NCBI GenBank assembly: GCA_021018815.1
Contig: JAITYX010000083.1
Coordinates: 1,488,001 to 1,552,000, forward strand
Source of the DNA: Talinum fruticosum
Taxonomy: Eukaryota > Streptophyta > Magnoliopsida > Caryophyllales > Talinaceae
Length of the DNA: 64,000 bases
Reading direction: 5' to 3'
Shown here: one piece after another, positions 24,071 through 37,300 of the stretch
Layout: each line of letters starts with the position of its first letter
How positions within the stretch are numbered: position 1 is the first letter of the stretch
The notes under the pieces: model-generated
Database searches by the model: none
What the model saw: the letters and a program-made list of their open reading frames with translations, nothing else
What the model was told of the DNA's origin: nothing
Translations under genes and position numbers: made by a program

Positions 24071-24598
24071 ATGAATCCAAATTCCCTCATCATCCCATCA
24101 ATAATAGATTTGGTAGATTTTCTTGATCACATGAGAGACAAGATTATGTTAATGGAGATTATCATATCAGTGATCTTACTTTTAGTGGGTATTGCTGTTT
24201 TAGTCATGATTCATGTGTGTATTGTTGGGAGGGCATTTAGGAGAGGGTTTGGGGATGGGGTCCTACAGAGGGGCAGTGTCCCAAACTTTAGAGGGTCTGG
24301 GGCAGGAGGGATGACCCCTCAGGACCTAAAGAAGCTGCCTTGTTTCGAGTATATAGAAGAGGAGAAAGGGACTGGTACTACTATCACTACTACTAATAGT
24401 ACTACTGAGTGTGCTGTTTGCTTGGACAATTTTAAAGTGGGTGATAAGTGTAGGGCTCTGCCTAATTGTCATCACTGCTTCCATGTTTTGTGTGTTGATC
24501 TATGGCTGATCAAGTCACCCTTTTGCCCCATTTGTCGAGCCTCAACCAGACTGCCACCTAAGATTTGCTCGGATATAGGTGAAGGAAGCAATGTTTAA
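24071..24598 (+). CDS. ATL-type RING-H2 E3 ubiquitin ligase, membrane anchored
   Basis: Intronless, 175 aa. One hydrophobic segment lies at about residues 26-54 (IIISVILLLVGIAVLVMIHV), followed by a basic stretch RAFRRGF. A linker TPQDLKKLPCFEY precedes the RING, where ATL proteins have their GLD-like segment. The RING-H2 is complete: Cys114, Cys117, Cys133, His135, His138, Cys141, Cys152 and Cys155, within TECAVCLDNFKVGDKCRALP and FCPICR. RING-H2 fingers bind the E2-ubiquitin conjugate. ATL proteins are membrane E3 ligases, often in stress and defence responses, but the substrate here is unknown. A Thr-rich insertion (TGTTITTTNSTT) sits just before the RING. The first ATG of the frame is used. 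Confidence 0.88.
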   Translation: MNPNSLIIPSIIDLVDFLDHMRDKIMLMEIIISVILLLVGIAVLVMIHVCIVGRAFRRGFGDGVLQRGSVPNFRGSGAGGMTPQDLKKLPCFEYIEEEKGTGTTITTTNSTTECAVCLDNFKVGDKCRALPNCHHCFHVLCVDLWLIKSPFCPICRASTRLPPKICSDIGEGSNV

Positions 24599-27127
24599 TT
24601 CAAACTATGTTGGAGGTGAATTGTTGTGGCAAGTATGTTTATGTTCAAATCTGTTTTTGTACATGGTTTAGCTCAGAATTTCATAAGTGTTCTTATGCCA
24701 TTTGTGCATAGTACAGCATTAATACAAAAAGGTTGCTCTCTTACCTGAATCAATGAATTGTTTGATCAATATGTATTATTATGATCAATGGTTTAGGAGC
24801 CATTGTTGTTAGCTATTCCACTTGGACCAGAGAAAGCACTAGCCCATTTGTGCTGAACGGTTCTTCCCCTCAAACACCACCAAATGTGAATCCTGCTGAA
24901 GCAAGGTTCAGGGAAATCCATGTTATACAGCCTTGTTCCTTATTACCAACTGTTAAAAAGTGCCACCTTGCGACCTCCAAATATGTAAACAGGATTTCCT
25001 GATGAATCATCCCTGTATTGAGTGGCCTTGGGTCATAGACACAGTGATTGGGCCCTTTAGTCCCCTAAAGATTGACATCTAAAGATGTCCCTGCTTCATA
25101 ATGTATATATGGTGTGAATTTGTCTTTGCTTCAATGGCTAAAGAGGTCCAATTATTCATATGTTAAACGATAACTCGTCTTCGTCATCGTGCTGGTGGCT
25201 AAAAGAGCTAGCAGGGTGTAGATGCTTATCAAATTAGAAATTAATCTGTCATGACAAGTGAGTTAAATCCACACCAAGTTAATGAAGCTAGACCAGAAGC
25301 TCCACTCTCCTAGTAGCGATGAATATCTCGGGATCTTTCACATGATAATAAGTTATAGGATTCTCCCCAACTTGGGAAATGGACTCATCCAAGTTCACTC
25401 AAACCATTTCCTGTTGAGAAGCTCTCCTAAACCCTCAGAAACATATTTTTAGGCAAACAGAGAATCTTTGGTGCATTAAAAAGTCAGAAGTGGGTAGCTC
25501 CGGTATCTGAAGCAAAATTGACCCTGAGTCCATTGTGTTATGCAGTTCCATTAATTATTTCAGTTTCTTGTATATTGAAGCCAATTCACAGTTACCTAAG
25601 GCACTTCGTTGAAGTGCAATACAATTTTCACATAAGAGGTAAGTGGATCCTTGGTGGGAACTAGGAACTAAGAAGATTTCCTTGTAATGATATGACACCG
25701 GCTCTGAAAACAGCTCAGAAAGAAGCATATTTTCCCCAGCAGTGGATGAAACTATTCCATAACTACTATACGATATTTCTTCCTGTCAGCCAAAAAGAGA
25801 TACAATGGCAACCACCCTTAAGCAACACACAGAGAGCAATGAAGTACTCATGAACATCACGATGCAGAATGAGAATAGCCAGATACAAAGATCTGACTAA
25901 CATTTTATGTTTCTTGTTGCGGGATTAGACAGATGAGGATTTGTGTTACCAGAAACCTGACACTTGTTACTTGAGAGATATATTATAGTACTTGACACTC
26001 CAAATTAGACTAAATACTCCAAAACTCCTTAAAAATAGCCATGTCAGACAGTTAAACATATATCTGTGTCAGACACTGATATATCAGTCCATATTCCATG
26101 ATTAGAACAACTGTGATAATTGTCAAGATTAATAATCAAAACTGTACGCTAGTAAATTAAGACTTTGTAAGACTTGAAATGACCAACAGCAGTAGCTCTA
26201 AGATCCCACAACTCAGAATATGTGCAATTACTTACAATAAATGGGTACTCAGATGAATAATTCTCTGTGCAACTTCTCACCATGCCACCAACAACCCATG
26301 ACAATGCATAAATATTTCCGTCAGCCCGTGAAGGTGTTCGATGTGAGAAGTGGGCTCTATGTCACATATTCAAGAACCCATATGAGGTGCTCAGACACTT
26401 TGATGTGGGCATGTCTTGGATCTGGACCACCATTTTAGACAAATAGACACATACTTTTTCATATGCCAAGTTCAACACTTTGATTCATGTTGGGCACTAT
26501 TGTTACATAGGAATGGTGGTCTCCAAATAAGATGAGTGTGGAGTACACGGTGTTTCTCTGCCTCATATAGTTCCTGATTTCTTAAATGGACATAATTCAC
26601 CAAGACAGGGATGTCACTAACATTCTTAGTGGGCTGCCCTTATCTCAAAGGCTTTCCACTTCTGGTGCAGGATCTACTGTAGCATCACACAACAGTGATA
26701 CAGAAAACCCGCAATCACATCTCTCTCTCTCTCTCTTTCTCTCTTTCTCTGTCTCCCCCTCCTCCCCCAAAAAAAAAAAAAAAAAAGCACCTGAAAAGCA
26801 GAAAACCATAACCTTGGGTACCATAGCAGTGATAAAATTATCTCTATTTCACTTATTTAAGGTACTATAGCACAGAAACTGACACTATGACGAAATTTCA
26901 TCCCTGCTATGGCACTTGGGCCACATTGTTACCTATTGAAAAGAATGATGAGTGTAATCAAGTTTTATACAGTATACAACCACCTCCCCACACCAAATGT
27001 GGCTAACATAACCTCCAGCTCTTTGAAAAACCCAAGCTGACGATATGTTGATTACAAAATCAGTGTATCAAAAAGTAACAACCCTGGAATATTTACACAG
27101 CATAAGAGCTTTACGGAACTCCTACAG
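24599..27127. other. Intergenic region between tail-to-tail RING-H2 and PUB genes
   Basis: No recognisable gene. ORFs such as 24781-25002 and 26586-26870 have no family features. A CT-rich tract followed by an A run at 26719-26787 looks like a simple repeat with a poly-A tail, possibly a retroposed relic. Confidence 0.45.
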
Positions 27128-29177
27128 TCATGGATCAATTCTTCCCTTATGAGCTCCAGAAACTGATGCTAAGCTTGATGAGCTCGATTCCTTGAACTTT
27201 TGTAACATATTTATTAGCATACGCGCCTTCTTGCTAGCATGGGACGTCCCTTCTGTAACAAGGGAATAAAGTGCAGGCATGAGGGCCGGTTCCTTGGCTA
27301 GAATTGCAACCACCTTATTTCCACCATTGGTGCACAAACTTAGTAAAACTGAGACACAATATTCATTGCCTGCTCGAGAACTTGAAGATTTGACAAACCC
27401 CATGATCAAAGGCAAGGCTGGGGTTTGCAAAATTGCAATACACCCCTCTTTATCCTCGGCCAAGGAAGCTAGAATAGCCAATGAGTCGGCTACAATATCA
27501 GATCTTTCGACTGAAGCTATAAGATCAACTAACACAGGAACAATACCAGCTTCAAGTGCCCTTTCATGGTTACCATGGTACAAAAGGAGCCCGAAAATGG
27601 CTGCTAAAGCATTCTTCTTTCCAAAAATTGACCCATCTTTGATTAGCTCAATTAAAGCTGGGATTGTCTCTCTTGTGGAACCGATCAATCTCCGGTACTT
27701 TTCCACTGACGAGAGGTAAAAATTGTAGCTCCAGCAATTTGCCTAGACTCCATTTTAAGCCCTCTTCGAAGAACCATAATAAGGAGCATTAGTCCCCCTT
27801 CTTCGATTATCGCTTTCTGCCCTTTCGAGTGCTTAGAGAGCTTCAAAAGGGCTGCAATGGCATTCTCCTGGGTGTCTGGATCATTTGATGTTAGAAGATC
27901 CAAGAGAGGAGCAACATTGCCCACTTCGATCAGGATCGATCTATTGAAGATATTTGATTTTGTTAACAGTCTTATCTCATAGGCTGCCTTATTTTTCTGC
28001 TCATCTGTTCCATAAGTTAGCCTCCCAGCTAGAAACTGAGCCAAGAATCTCACGGCTTCTGCAGAAGCAGGGCTTGGGGAGATTATCGTCCTCGACAAAT
28101 CACGGCTTTTTCTCCCTGATCTCGTTATTGAAATCCGATTATCTGAACAGAATTGCTGGATAAGCTTCTTGAGGGCTGAATTTGGGACTAATTCTGTACT
28201 TTCCAGCCTCTCCCCTGTTTTGGGGCAGAGCAAATTCCCTGCTTTCAGCCATTTCTGAATAGAAGCTCGATCATACGTTTGCCCAGTTGATATTGTGACT
28301 GGATCCGTCATCAATTCGAGCGAAATGGGGCATCGAAAATCCTCGGGATTCAAGCAACTAAGCAGCATCTCCCCGCCCAGTTTAACATCAACCTGATCCA
28401 TGATACGATCCTCTTTATCCAAGGTCTCGAAAATGACTCCTCTGCAATAGCACATGAACCCCATGAGACCACTCAGCAGGGGAAATTCTCTCTCCTCCTC
28501 TTCGCAATTATTCATCTCCTCCTCCAAGAACTTCACCTCTGTATTGCAGTCTCCCCAGCTCCGAATCCCCAAATGATCCAAGACCCGCTTCACTAACCCT
28601 CTTTCGGGTTCAAACTTGTTCTCAAATTGGTTAAGAATCAAAATGACCCGCTCCATGGCGCATTCGTCATCCGGGTCGGGTTCGAGTTTGACTTTCTGGG
28701 CTTGCTTGGCTACTAACTCAACCACCTCCTTAACTTCAATACTTATCTCCAAAGAATTCATCTGGAGAATATCGAGTGATGTAGCCACCGACCTTATCAA
28801 AAGCCGGAATTGGCTCGCTATGAACTGCGATTTCATCAATACATAGACTTTACAACCTTCCCGGGTGCAATCTTGAAGCAAAAAAGGATCTTTTGGAGAG
28901 CAAAATGGAGCTCCGACAAGCAAAGAGTGAGGGAATTAGTAAACTTGGAGCCATTATCTCGGATTTCCTTGAAGAAAATATGGAGGATTTCGACTTGCCG
29001 AATGACTTCGCGGGTGATTCTTTTCTGGGTTGGGAACAACCTGGATTTGTAATTGGTAATGCTATGAGAGAGGGTGATCAAAGAGGAGAGAAGGGTCGCC
29101 GGAGAAATTGATTCGCAGGGCCGGACAGCTGGGAATTTCAGAATCCGGCGTTCATTCGGGTCGATTTTCCGGATCAT
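27128..29177 (-). CDS. U-box/ARM E3 ubiquitin ligase, PUB18/PUB19 type, two frame breaks
   Basis: Intronless gene on the minus strand starting at 29177 (MIRKIDPNERRILKFPAVRP). Allowing for two one-base losses it is about 683 aa, close to PUB18/PUB19. Domains: N-terminal UND-like helical region (about residues 1-270), U-box at about 276-345 (EDFRCPISLELMTDPVTIST then GQTYDRASIQKWLK), and ARM repeats to the end. Break 1: A6 run (+ strand) at 28880-28885, where a seventh base joins ELHFALQKIL to LLQDCTREGCKVYVL. Break 2: A5 run at 27718-27722, where a sixth joins RQIAGATIF to YLSSVEKYRRLIGS. Both sites restore expected family residues. The U-box recruits E2 enzymes. PUB18/19 relatives dampen ABA and drought signalling through exocyst turnover; carrying this over is inference. 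Either homopolymer assembly errors or a recent pseudogene; I favour the former. Confidence 0.82.
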
Positions 29178-31834
29178 TATTCAGAAGAAGATGGTGGGAA
29201 GAGAAGAAAACAGAGAGGGGAGAGGGGAAATCAAATTTGGAAGCAAAATCGTACAGAAGAGCAGAAATATAAAGAGAGAGACAGGCACCATACGCGGCGC
29301 CGGCGATATGGCAATGCTTCTACTTTGATTGGTTGAAACTCAATTTATAACTATATTTTATCAACAATATTTTTTAATTTCTTTCCTCTTAAATTATGTA
29401 ACTCTCTCGAAATCGTCTTTTAATGTCACGAAAATTTTTATAAAGATAAAACTATCCATATCTGAATCTCTTTAGATGCTAGAAAAACTAGACTTTCTAA
29501 GTGTTATTATTCTTGTTGTTGTTTAATTTTTTTGAAAGTTAAATTTTAAAATTTATATCCAACTTAAAACCATCTATGTCATAGTATTCGCAAGCATCCC
29601 CGACTTTAATAGTATTATTTTTTTAACATTCTACTATTAAGATCCGGTTACTTTTAACTCTGTGGTAGCGTGTTATGATGGCGGAATTTGTAAACGTACC
29701 AGTTAATAGATGCTTACCAAGTACTTCTATATAAGACCCGCAGGAAACTATAAATTAGTTAACCGTTAGTAAATAAGGGTAGTTAATAGAATCTTAGGGT
29801 AACAGCCGAATACTGAAACCAAGTCAAATTTGCCTCACCCCCAATTGTATTGACAATGACATTCATGACACACCTAAACCCTAAAAACAAAATGTATTTT
29901 ATGTAAATATACATAAAATAGAATAGATACATCTTATATGACAAAATACGTATGCGATGTGTTCATAATTAGTTTGACAACTAATTATTCTGTTCAAGTA
30001 TAGGTCGAGTCAAGTTTAAATTGAGTTATATTTTAGTTAGGTGATATCTTAAATCGGTTCGCATTAAAATAGAGTTATTTTTTATTTAGCTCGACCTTCG
30101 ATGAATAAATGTTTAGTCTAATAAACTAATTATGCAAAAAAGAAACAAATTTGTAGGAAATAGTATGCCAAGTTTGGTTCGGTTCAACTCGCATTCAAGT
30201 TTCAACCTTACAAGTCTACTTTCGTATAAGCATGTTCATTTGTTGGATCAAGTATAGCTAGAGTGGGATCGCTCGATTCAATTTTGAATTTCTGATCAGC
30301 TTTATCGGGTCTACTCGAAGAAATTTGGAGGCAGACGTGGCAAAGGAAGATGCGTGGAGTAGGCTGAAAACGTGTGGAGGGACACATGGGGTGGTGGGGT
30401 TGGCGGAGAGCACTGCTGTGGTGATCCTAGGATCACGCAAAACGATGACGTTTCTAACATGGGCTATTCTGTTCTATCTTAGTTGAAGTGGGATATGGGC
30501 CCCAGATAAACCGACCGTACACGCGGGACAGGAGAGAGATGACAGCTGGACCAGCCCATGAACCAAACTATGAAGTGTAAAAAATAAAAATTAAAAAAAA
30601 CAAAGCAAAAATATTATTGATAAGGATTTTTCATGATTTTGGGATTATCTTTTATAGAGTTTTAAATTTTTGATAGGATGGATGACTCCACTTATAATCT
30701 TAAAAAATAATTATAATAGTGTTATCGTCATTAATAATTTATTTATTTATTTATTTTATAACATCACTATTCATGATCAGTTATATAATTATGCAGTATG
30801 AGTCCTTTCGAAGAGAACGATTTCTCATAAAATATTAAGTATTATTTATTTATTATATTTTTATCAAAGCCAAATTTTGAACAGGAGTTAATGTCGTGAT
30901 CAAGGTGAACAAATATGTTACGAAATGTACCGAAATCGAAATTTCGAATTGAAAAGGGGGCATTTTATTAATATGAGTGTACATCTCTAGTACAACTGAA
31001 TAATGACTTGTGTAATTTTTGCTTGATTTTGATGGTTAACGACATTGAAAATGAAAAATAATATCACCCCTCTTTTTTTTTTTTTCTGTGGTCTAAATAA
31101 TTATCAGTGCCCTTAAAATATTATTATTATTATTATTTTCTTATTTGAAATTTATATGTGAGTGGGGTCACGGTTTAAATCGCCTACTTTTATTTAGGTA
31201 GTTAAATTAATTACTCAAAGTTGCCTTGAGATTGAGGTAAATATATATAAGCATATTGAATGAAGTTGACTACCCTATTGCATAGGTATTGTCTTTGATT
31301 TTATTTGTGGTTATTGATCAAGAGCAAACATGGATTTGGTAGAGTTTTTGGGTTCTACTTATTTCTGAAATTATTGCTTTAAATACTATAATATAACCCG
31401 ATTTCATCAGCTTTAGTGAGTTAAAAGTTACAAGTTGAAACTTAAAATCTCCTATATCAAATATTTGGCGACGTTCTTCGTGCCCACCTCATCGAGGATT
31501 GACAACGACGCTCCTCTATCATCGACTCCATACTTGTTGGAAGGGATTTGGGGAGATGAACTTAAAAGTAGTCCATAAAATATATAAAAAATTTAAAAAA
31601 TCCGATTCAACTAAGCCAATCTTATAATATAAAGAAATTATTCTTAATCTGTAAGAATTAATTATAATTAGAGATCATTTATAGTATGATGATTTTTAGA
31701 GTGATTGAAATGAAAACAAAAGGAATATTATCTCCATTTGAAAAGTAATTCTTTTTTTTTCAAGTCATTGTTAAATAGTGGTATATTCATGTATGATTGT
31801 TCATAAATACAAAGTGATGATAGTCATAAGTCAC

Positions 31835-31865
<31 letters not shown>

Positions 31866-34330
31866 AGAAAAGAAAACGACAGGTGATGATGAAAGGAACG
31901 ACACTTAACAGAAATAACCAAAATTAAAATAGTTAACGGCTTAAAATTAAACTTGTCCATCAAAAATCTAATCTAATATTATAATATATATGTTTTGGCA
32001 CAATTAATTTTCACCAAATGTATGTTAGTTTCCACACCCTATCTATCTATCCATCCATAAATCCAATATTTTGACTACTTTCTTGATTGATTGGTGAAAT
32101 ACCAACAAAAATATTTATTAACAAATTTTACTATAATAATTACAAAAAGAAACTCAAACTCGGGATAAAAATATCTCGAACAAACTTATCAATATATAAA
32201 ATTTCGAGACAGTAAGGTATTAGTCGATCGATTATAACGTGCTTTAGGCAACATGTCGCCTGAGTGTTTTTAGAGCTTGTTTATTTTGGTCTTTATAACA
32301 GCTCTATAATAGCTCAGTAACAGGTAAATGCTAACTATAACATACTCGTAATATATAGTTTTAACTAATTCTAACCCCTCGTAAAAGTTCATAACTACTT
32401 TTAAGAAGTCGTAATGACTCATAATACCTAACAATTTGAGTGAAATCGTCGACTCAAGCATAAGAAGCTCGATCCTAGAGTTCCTTTCCTCGGGTGTACT
32501 ACATACATAAATCACATCAAACACACTAATCAACACTTGTTAATTAGTTAACAATTAGCTAGTGGTTATGAACTAATCATGGAGCATGGACCAATGATAA
32601 GGCGACTAGTATAACGCGCTTGGCTAAAAACTTCATTTACGTAAGCTTAATCTTTTTTTTATAACTAATCTTGCACTGATAATGATGTTTAATTAAACTT
32701 TAGCGATTAACTCCATGCTGTTTGGGTGTTTAAAAATCTACTTCCTCCGTTTCACAATATATGTCATTTTAACTAACTTTAGACGTTTCAAAATATGTCA
32801 CTTTACAATTTCGATGATATATTAATGACTAATTTACCAATTTTATCCTTATTAATTGTTTTTTTTCTTTTTCTTTTTGATTGACTTTCTTTATTTCCAA
32901 TTAAACATGACTTTTGTCATAAATTTTACGTTTTATGTATTCACTGAAAACCTAAAAACGACAAATATCTTAAAACGGAGGAAGTATTATTTTAATTTAA
33001 AATTCAATCATGTAATCAATTACAGAGTATAAAAATGGGAAAATTAAATTAAATTATACAAAAAAAAAAAAAGGTAAGGTGTTGTAGAGGAGGGTACACG
33101 TTTATGCAAAGCCCATTGCCCGGAAGGAAATCCAGGGGCCCAATTGAGGCCCACCCAACTACATTTTAACATTTTCTGTCCTTTTCAATTTTCAGTTACT
33201 TCCAACTTCCATGCGCATATCAAACCGAAAGGAGAGATAATCATGTAACAATAATCATTCAAAATGTCCATTTTAAATAAAATAAAAAAAAGGGATTTGA
33301 TTTTGTTTCCTATGTATGTATAATACATGTATATCTGACTAATTTAGACCCGGATCGACATCGAAATAGTTAATCCGAAGTCGACTTGAAACTCAAAATG
33401 GTCCAAACCAAATATTTTTTTACCGTCTAAATTAGGATTATTCAAATAGACTTTACAGAAGAGACTTATGAATCTACTCATATATATTAAAAACTTGTAT
33501 CTTGGTGTTATTAGTCTTTGAAGTATTTTGGCCTAAAATCAATATTCATTTTTATCCAATAATATTATCAATTAATGTATTTTTCTTTTAGTTTTACTTT
33601 TCATAAAAAAATTAGGAAATAAATTGTCCCCGTCAAAATAACACTCTAGAAAATTGACTTTAATTTGATGTGGATTTTCAGGATTTTAAATTTAAAACAT
33701 TTGGAAGATTTTTGTTAGTAATGTGGCCCAAATTGTGGACTATATGTGTGTTTGGAAGTCCCAAGTAAAGCCGCGTTTGAGGAGGGACAAAGCCATGTCT
33801 TTTTCATAAGATTTTGCTTGTGTTTTTGAAAATGAAGTTTAAATTCTCATAATTTCATAATTTTATAATTCCCCCAAAAAAAAAATATCTCACAATTTCA
33901 GATTTTGGGTTTACATCTCAATTTTGTCAGAAAGTTCATAAACCCCCTAATGCTAGGGCTAGTCCATGGGTTCTACGAGCCAGTTCATGGTTAAGCTGAA
34001 CCAAGCCACACGCACACGAACAGCTAAGCTTCCTCGGGTCAGTACAGTTCTAACCACATGCGGATCCAAGCAGGCCCACCGAGGTTTAACCGATGCTTGG
34101 ATAGAGCCAACTTACTCATTCCACCACAACTACATTACGAAAATTAGGAGGGGAAAACTCAGTTTACTGAACTTTGTAAAAATAACGAGGAATACATTAT
34201 ACATAAGCTTCACAGAAAAGCCTTGATTCTGATTTCATAATTTTTGTGTTCATTTATTATACTTCACAAATGACAGGATCAAGGCTTCATAAGGAAAGAG
34301 TAAAAGGAGATGATGACCGAGAAAATAGGC
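29178..34330. other. AT-rich intergenic region with repeat relics
   Basis: About 5 kb with no recognisable gene. It holds the PUB promoter (29,178 to about 29,340), a decayed CTCGA/GGTTCG-rich repeat at about 29,995-30,270, a TA microsatellite near 31,842-31,864 and a MITE at 32,741-32,984. A patch at about 33,340-33,420 resembles the flank of the A genes. Confidence 0.5.
32741..32984. mobile_element. Stowaway-like MITE, about 244 bp
   Basis: The element starts CTTCCTCCGTTTCACAATAT and ends ATATCTTAAAACGGAGGAAG. The ends are inverted repeats of the form CTTCCTCCGTTT/AAACGGAGGAAG, and each is flanked by TA (32739-32740 and 32985-32986). The CTCCCTCCGTTTC-type terminus and TA target are characteristic of Stowaway (Tc1/mariner-derived, non-autonomous) elements. 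No coding capacity. Confidence 0.88.
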
Positions 34331-37300
34331 TCACAACCAAGCTGGATTTTTGACAGGAGTGACCACAGCCTTCACTTGGAGGTAGTTGTTGAGGCTGTAA
34401 ACACCCTTCTCCCTTCCTATACCGCTCATCTTGTACCCACCGAAAGGGATGGCAGCATCGAAAACATCAAAGCAGTTCACCCACACGGTCCCAGCCCTCA
34501 ATGCCCTGGACAATGTGTTGGCAGTCTCGATGTTCTTTGTGAACACCCCTGCTGCTAGGCCATAACGGGTTGCATTTGCCCTCCGGATCACATCATCCAG
34601 GTCCCTGGAATGTAACAAGGGAAAGCAAACAATCAACACTTCATGTTGTTCATTGAGGAATTGTGAGATCCTTGTAGAATTCGTGGAATCGGGGTCTCTT
34701 TGCTTGCAGAGTTGAGGCTGCCTAACAGAGCCAGAATCAACTAACTATAAGGGGCAATTAGCTTACCTGAATTTTAAGATAGATTGAACAGGGCCGAATA
34801 TCTCGTCCTGAGCAATGAGCATGTCGTCCTGAAGAGAACCACCAATGGTTAGTTGATTTTGGCCATCAAACCAAGTTAATTACAAAGGGAGAAGAATTCC
34901 TGATTACCTTAACATCAGTGAAGACAGTGGGCTGAATGAAGTAACCTTTGGATCCGATTTTGTCACCGCCACATTCGAGCTTCGCGTTACTCTCAATCCC
35001 AGATTTGATGTACCTCAGAACTTTTTCAAACTGCTCTGGGTCAATCTGTGATATTTTCATCACTTGACCAGTCAGTAAACACTCAACTCTCAGCTCCAAA
35101 AACTCAGGATTCTTTCGTCAGATTTTATCTTAGATTGCCAAAGAAGAGTATGGAAAATGAATAACTCAAAAGTAGAAGAAAAGGTACCTGAGGACCTTGC
35201 TCAATGTCACTCTTGAAGGGGTCTCCCACTGTTCGTCTCCTAGCACGAGCAACTGCTTTCTCAACGAACTGATCATATATACTCTCATGCACGTAGGTAC
35301 GGGACCCAGCGCAGCAACATTGACCCTAAATCCATCCCACATAGTAAGAAAGGTCACAAACAACATAGCACCAGATTGTGTACTCTTTACTCCCTTTTTC
35401 CTTAACGGATAGGGAATGGTAAGATAGGATCCAGAGTGTGAGTAAGAGGGGAGGGACTTGGACTGGACCAACGTCCAGCCATTTGACCAACCCACGTTTT
35501 CCCTAAGAGTCAAACTTGAGATCCTAGATCCCACAAAAAAAAAAAAAAGGGGGCTCTTTGGCAACTCCTGGTTCTGGTATATAGAAGCAGACGAGAAGGG
35601 ATATAATGAGTGAAGATACCTGGTTAAAGAAGAGAGCAAAATGTGCAATCTCAACTGCTTTATCAATATCTGCATCAGCACATACAATGAAAGGTGATTT
35701 CCCTCCAAGCTCCAAAGTCACCGGCTTCAAGTTGCTTTTTGCTGCTAATTCAAGAACCGTCTTTCCAGTTTCAGTTGATCCCGTGAAAGCAAGCTGCAAA
35801 GCACATTGGATTTGATAATACCAGTACCTCCAACTAAAATTCACCAGTTCAATTTTGATTCATAAATAATACTTTTTAACACATAAGCTTCAAGAATACC
35901 TTATCGACGTCCATGTGACTCGCCAGAGCTGCACCAGCAGTTGGACCAAAACCAGAAACAATGTTGAGCACACCAGGAGGAAGGCCAGCCTGTTACCAGT
36001 ATCAACACTGTCAGAGTAAGAGCTTAGGAAAAATATTTGATGGACCAAACCCAACAAATGGGTTTATCAGATCAAGTTAGTTTTGTATCAGGTCAGAAAA
36101 ATATCAGACAGCACAATTGGTGCTGATCAGAAAAATTGCATGTCAGTTTGATCAGATTGCCTTATTTTCGGGTTGTTAATCAAGTAATCAACCATAGGTC
36201 AGCTTTTTCTAAGGCTGGATAAGATTGGAATATGAGAATAGCATTCTAAAGAGAGGAGATCAAATTAGAATCACTCAAGGGAAAACAATCATTCACTGCT
36301 CAAAGTAGAAAGATTAGCATCTCCGATGTCTACCTCCTGGAAAAGCTTGCCAACATAGAGAGCAGTCAATGGAGTTTGCTCAGCAGTCTTGAGGACAATG
36401 GTGTTACCACAGGCTAATGCAGGGCCGACTTTCCAAGCAAACATGAGCAGAGGGAAATTCCAAGGAATTATTTGCCCTGCTACCCCAATTGGTTCATGCA
36501 ATGTTTCTACATGGTGTGGACCGTCAGCAGGAACAGTTAGACCGTGGATTTTGTCTGCCCAACCTGCATGGTTACAAGACAAAATCTTTAATCTTTAAAC
36601 CCAACTGAAAACACAATTTAGACCTACCAAAGTAGACCCACACCCTAATTGAACCCACTCCAATGTGATGCAGCCACACCCTTAAGTTCAGAGAGTTCGT
36701 ATCACAAATAGAGAAAGAGGCTATGCAGATTTGCCTACAACTTCACCCTGTGTCAAAGATTCTAGCAAGTAGCGACAATTGCGGTATCTTGACTGACTGG
36801 ACAACAAAACTCACTATAACCCAAAGCCAAAATGATACACAACTTAAGGGCGATATTTCATCCGTCGATCTTAACCCAATTCAAAATCAGCTCGACTTAA
36901 ATAAGACAAACATAGCAGCACAGATGCAATGCATTATGGATACTGTTGTGCATACCAGCATAGTAGCGAAATAACCGGACAAACATAGGAAGTTCGTCAT
37001 TGGCAGCCTGTTTGAAAGGCTTGCCATTATTCCAAGTTTCCAAGGCAGCAATTTCTTCACTGTGTTTCTCAACCAAATCAGCAAACTTCAGCATGATCCG
37101 TGATCTCTCCTACAATGCCGAAATAATATCACACTCGGATTATGTCAATCATCATCATCAAAAGTACAACACTGCCATGAAACATGAAACAACCAAAAAG
37201 AGAGAGCGAGAGAGAGATGATATTACATAAGCAGACATTTTAGGCCACGGACCCTCATCAAAAGCTTTACGAGCAGCACTAACTGCTCGATTGATATCTT

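Noticed and set aside
24781..25002. 73-codon ORF downstream of the RING-H2 gene
   Set aside because: No recognisable motif and no sign of a promoter; likely chance within or after the 3' UTR.
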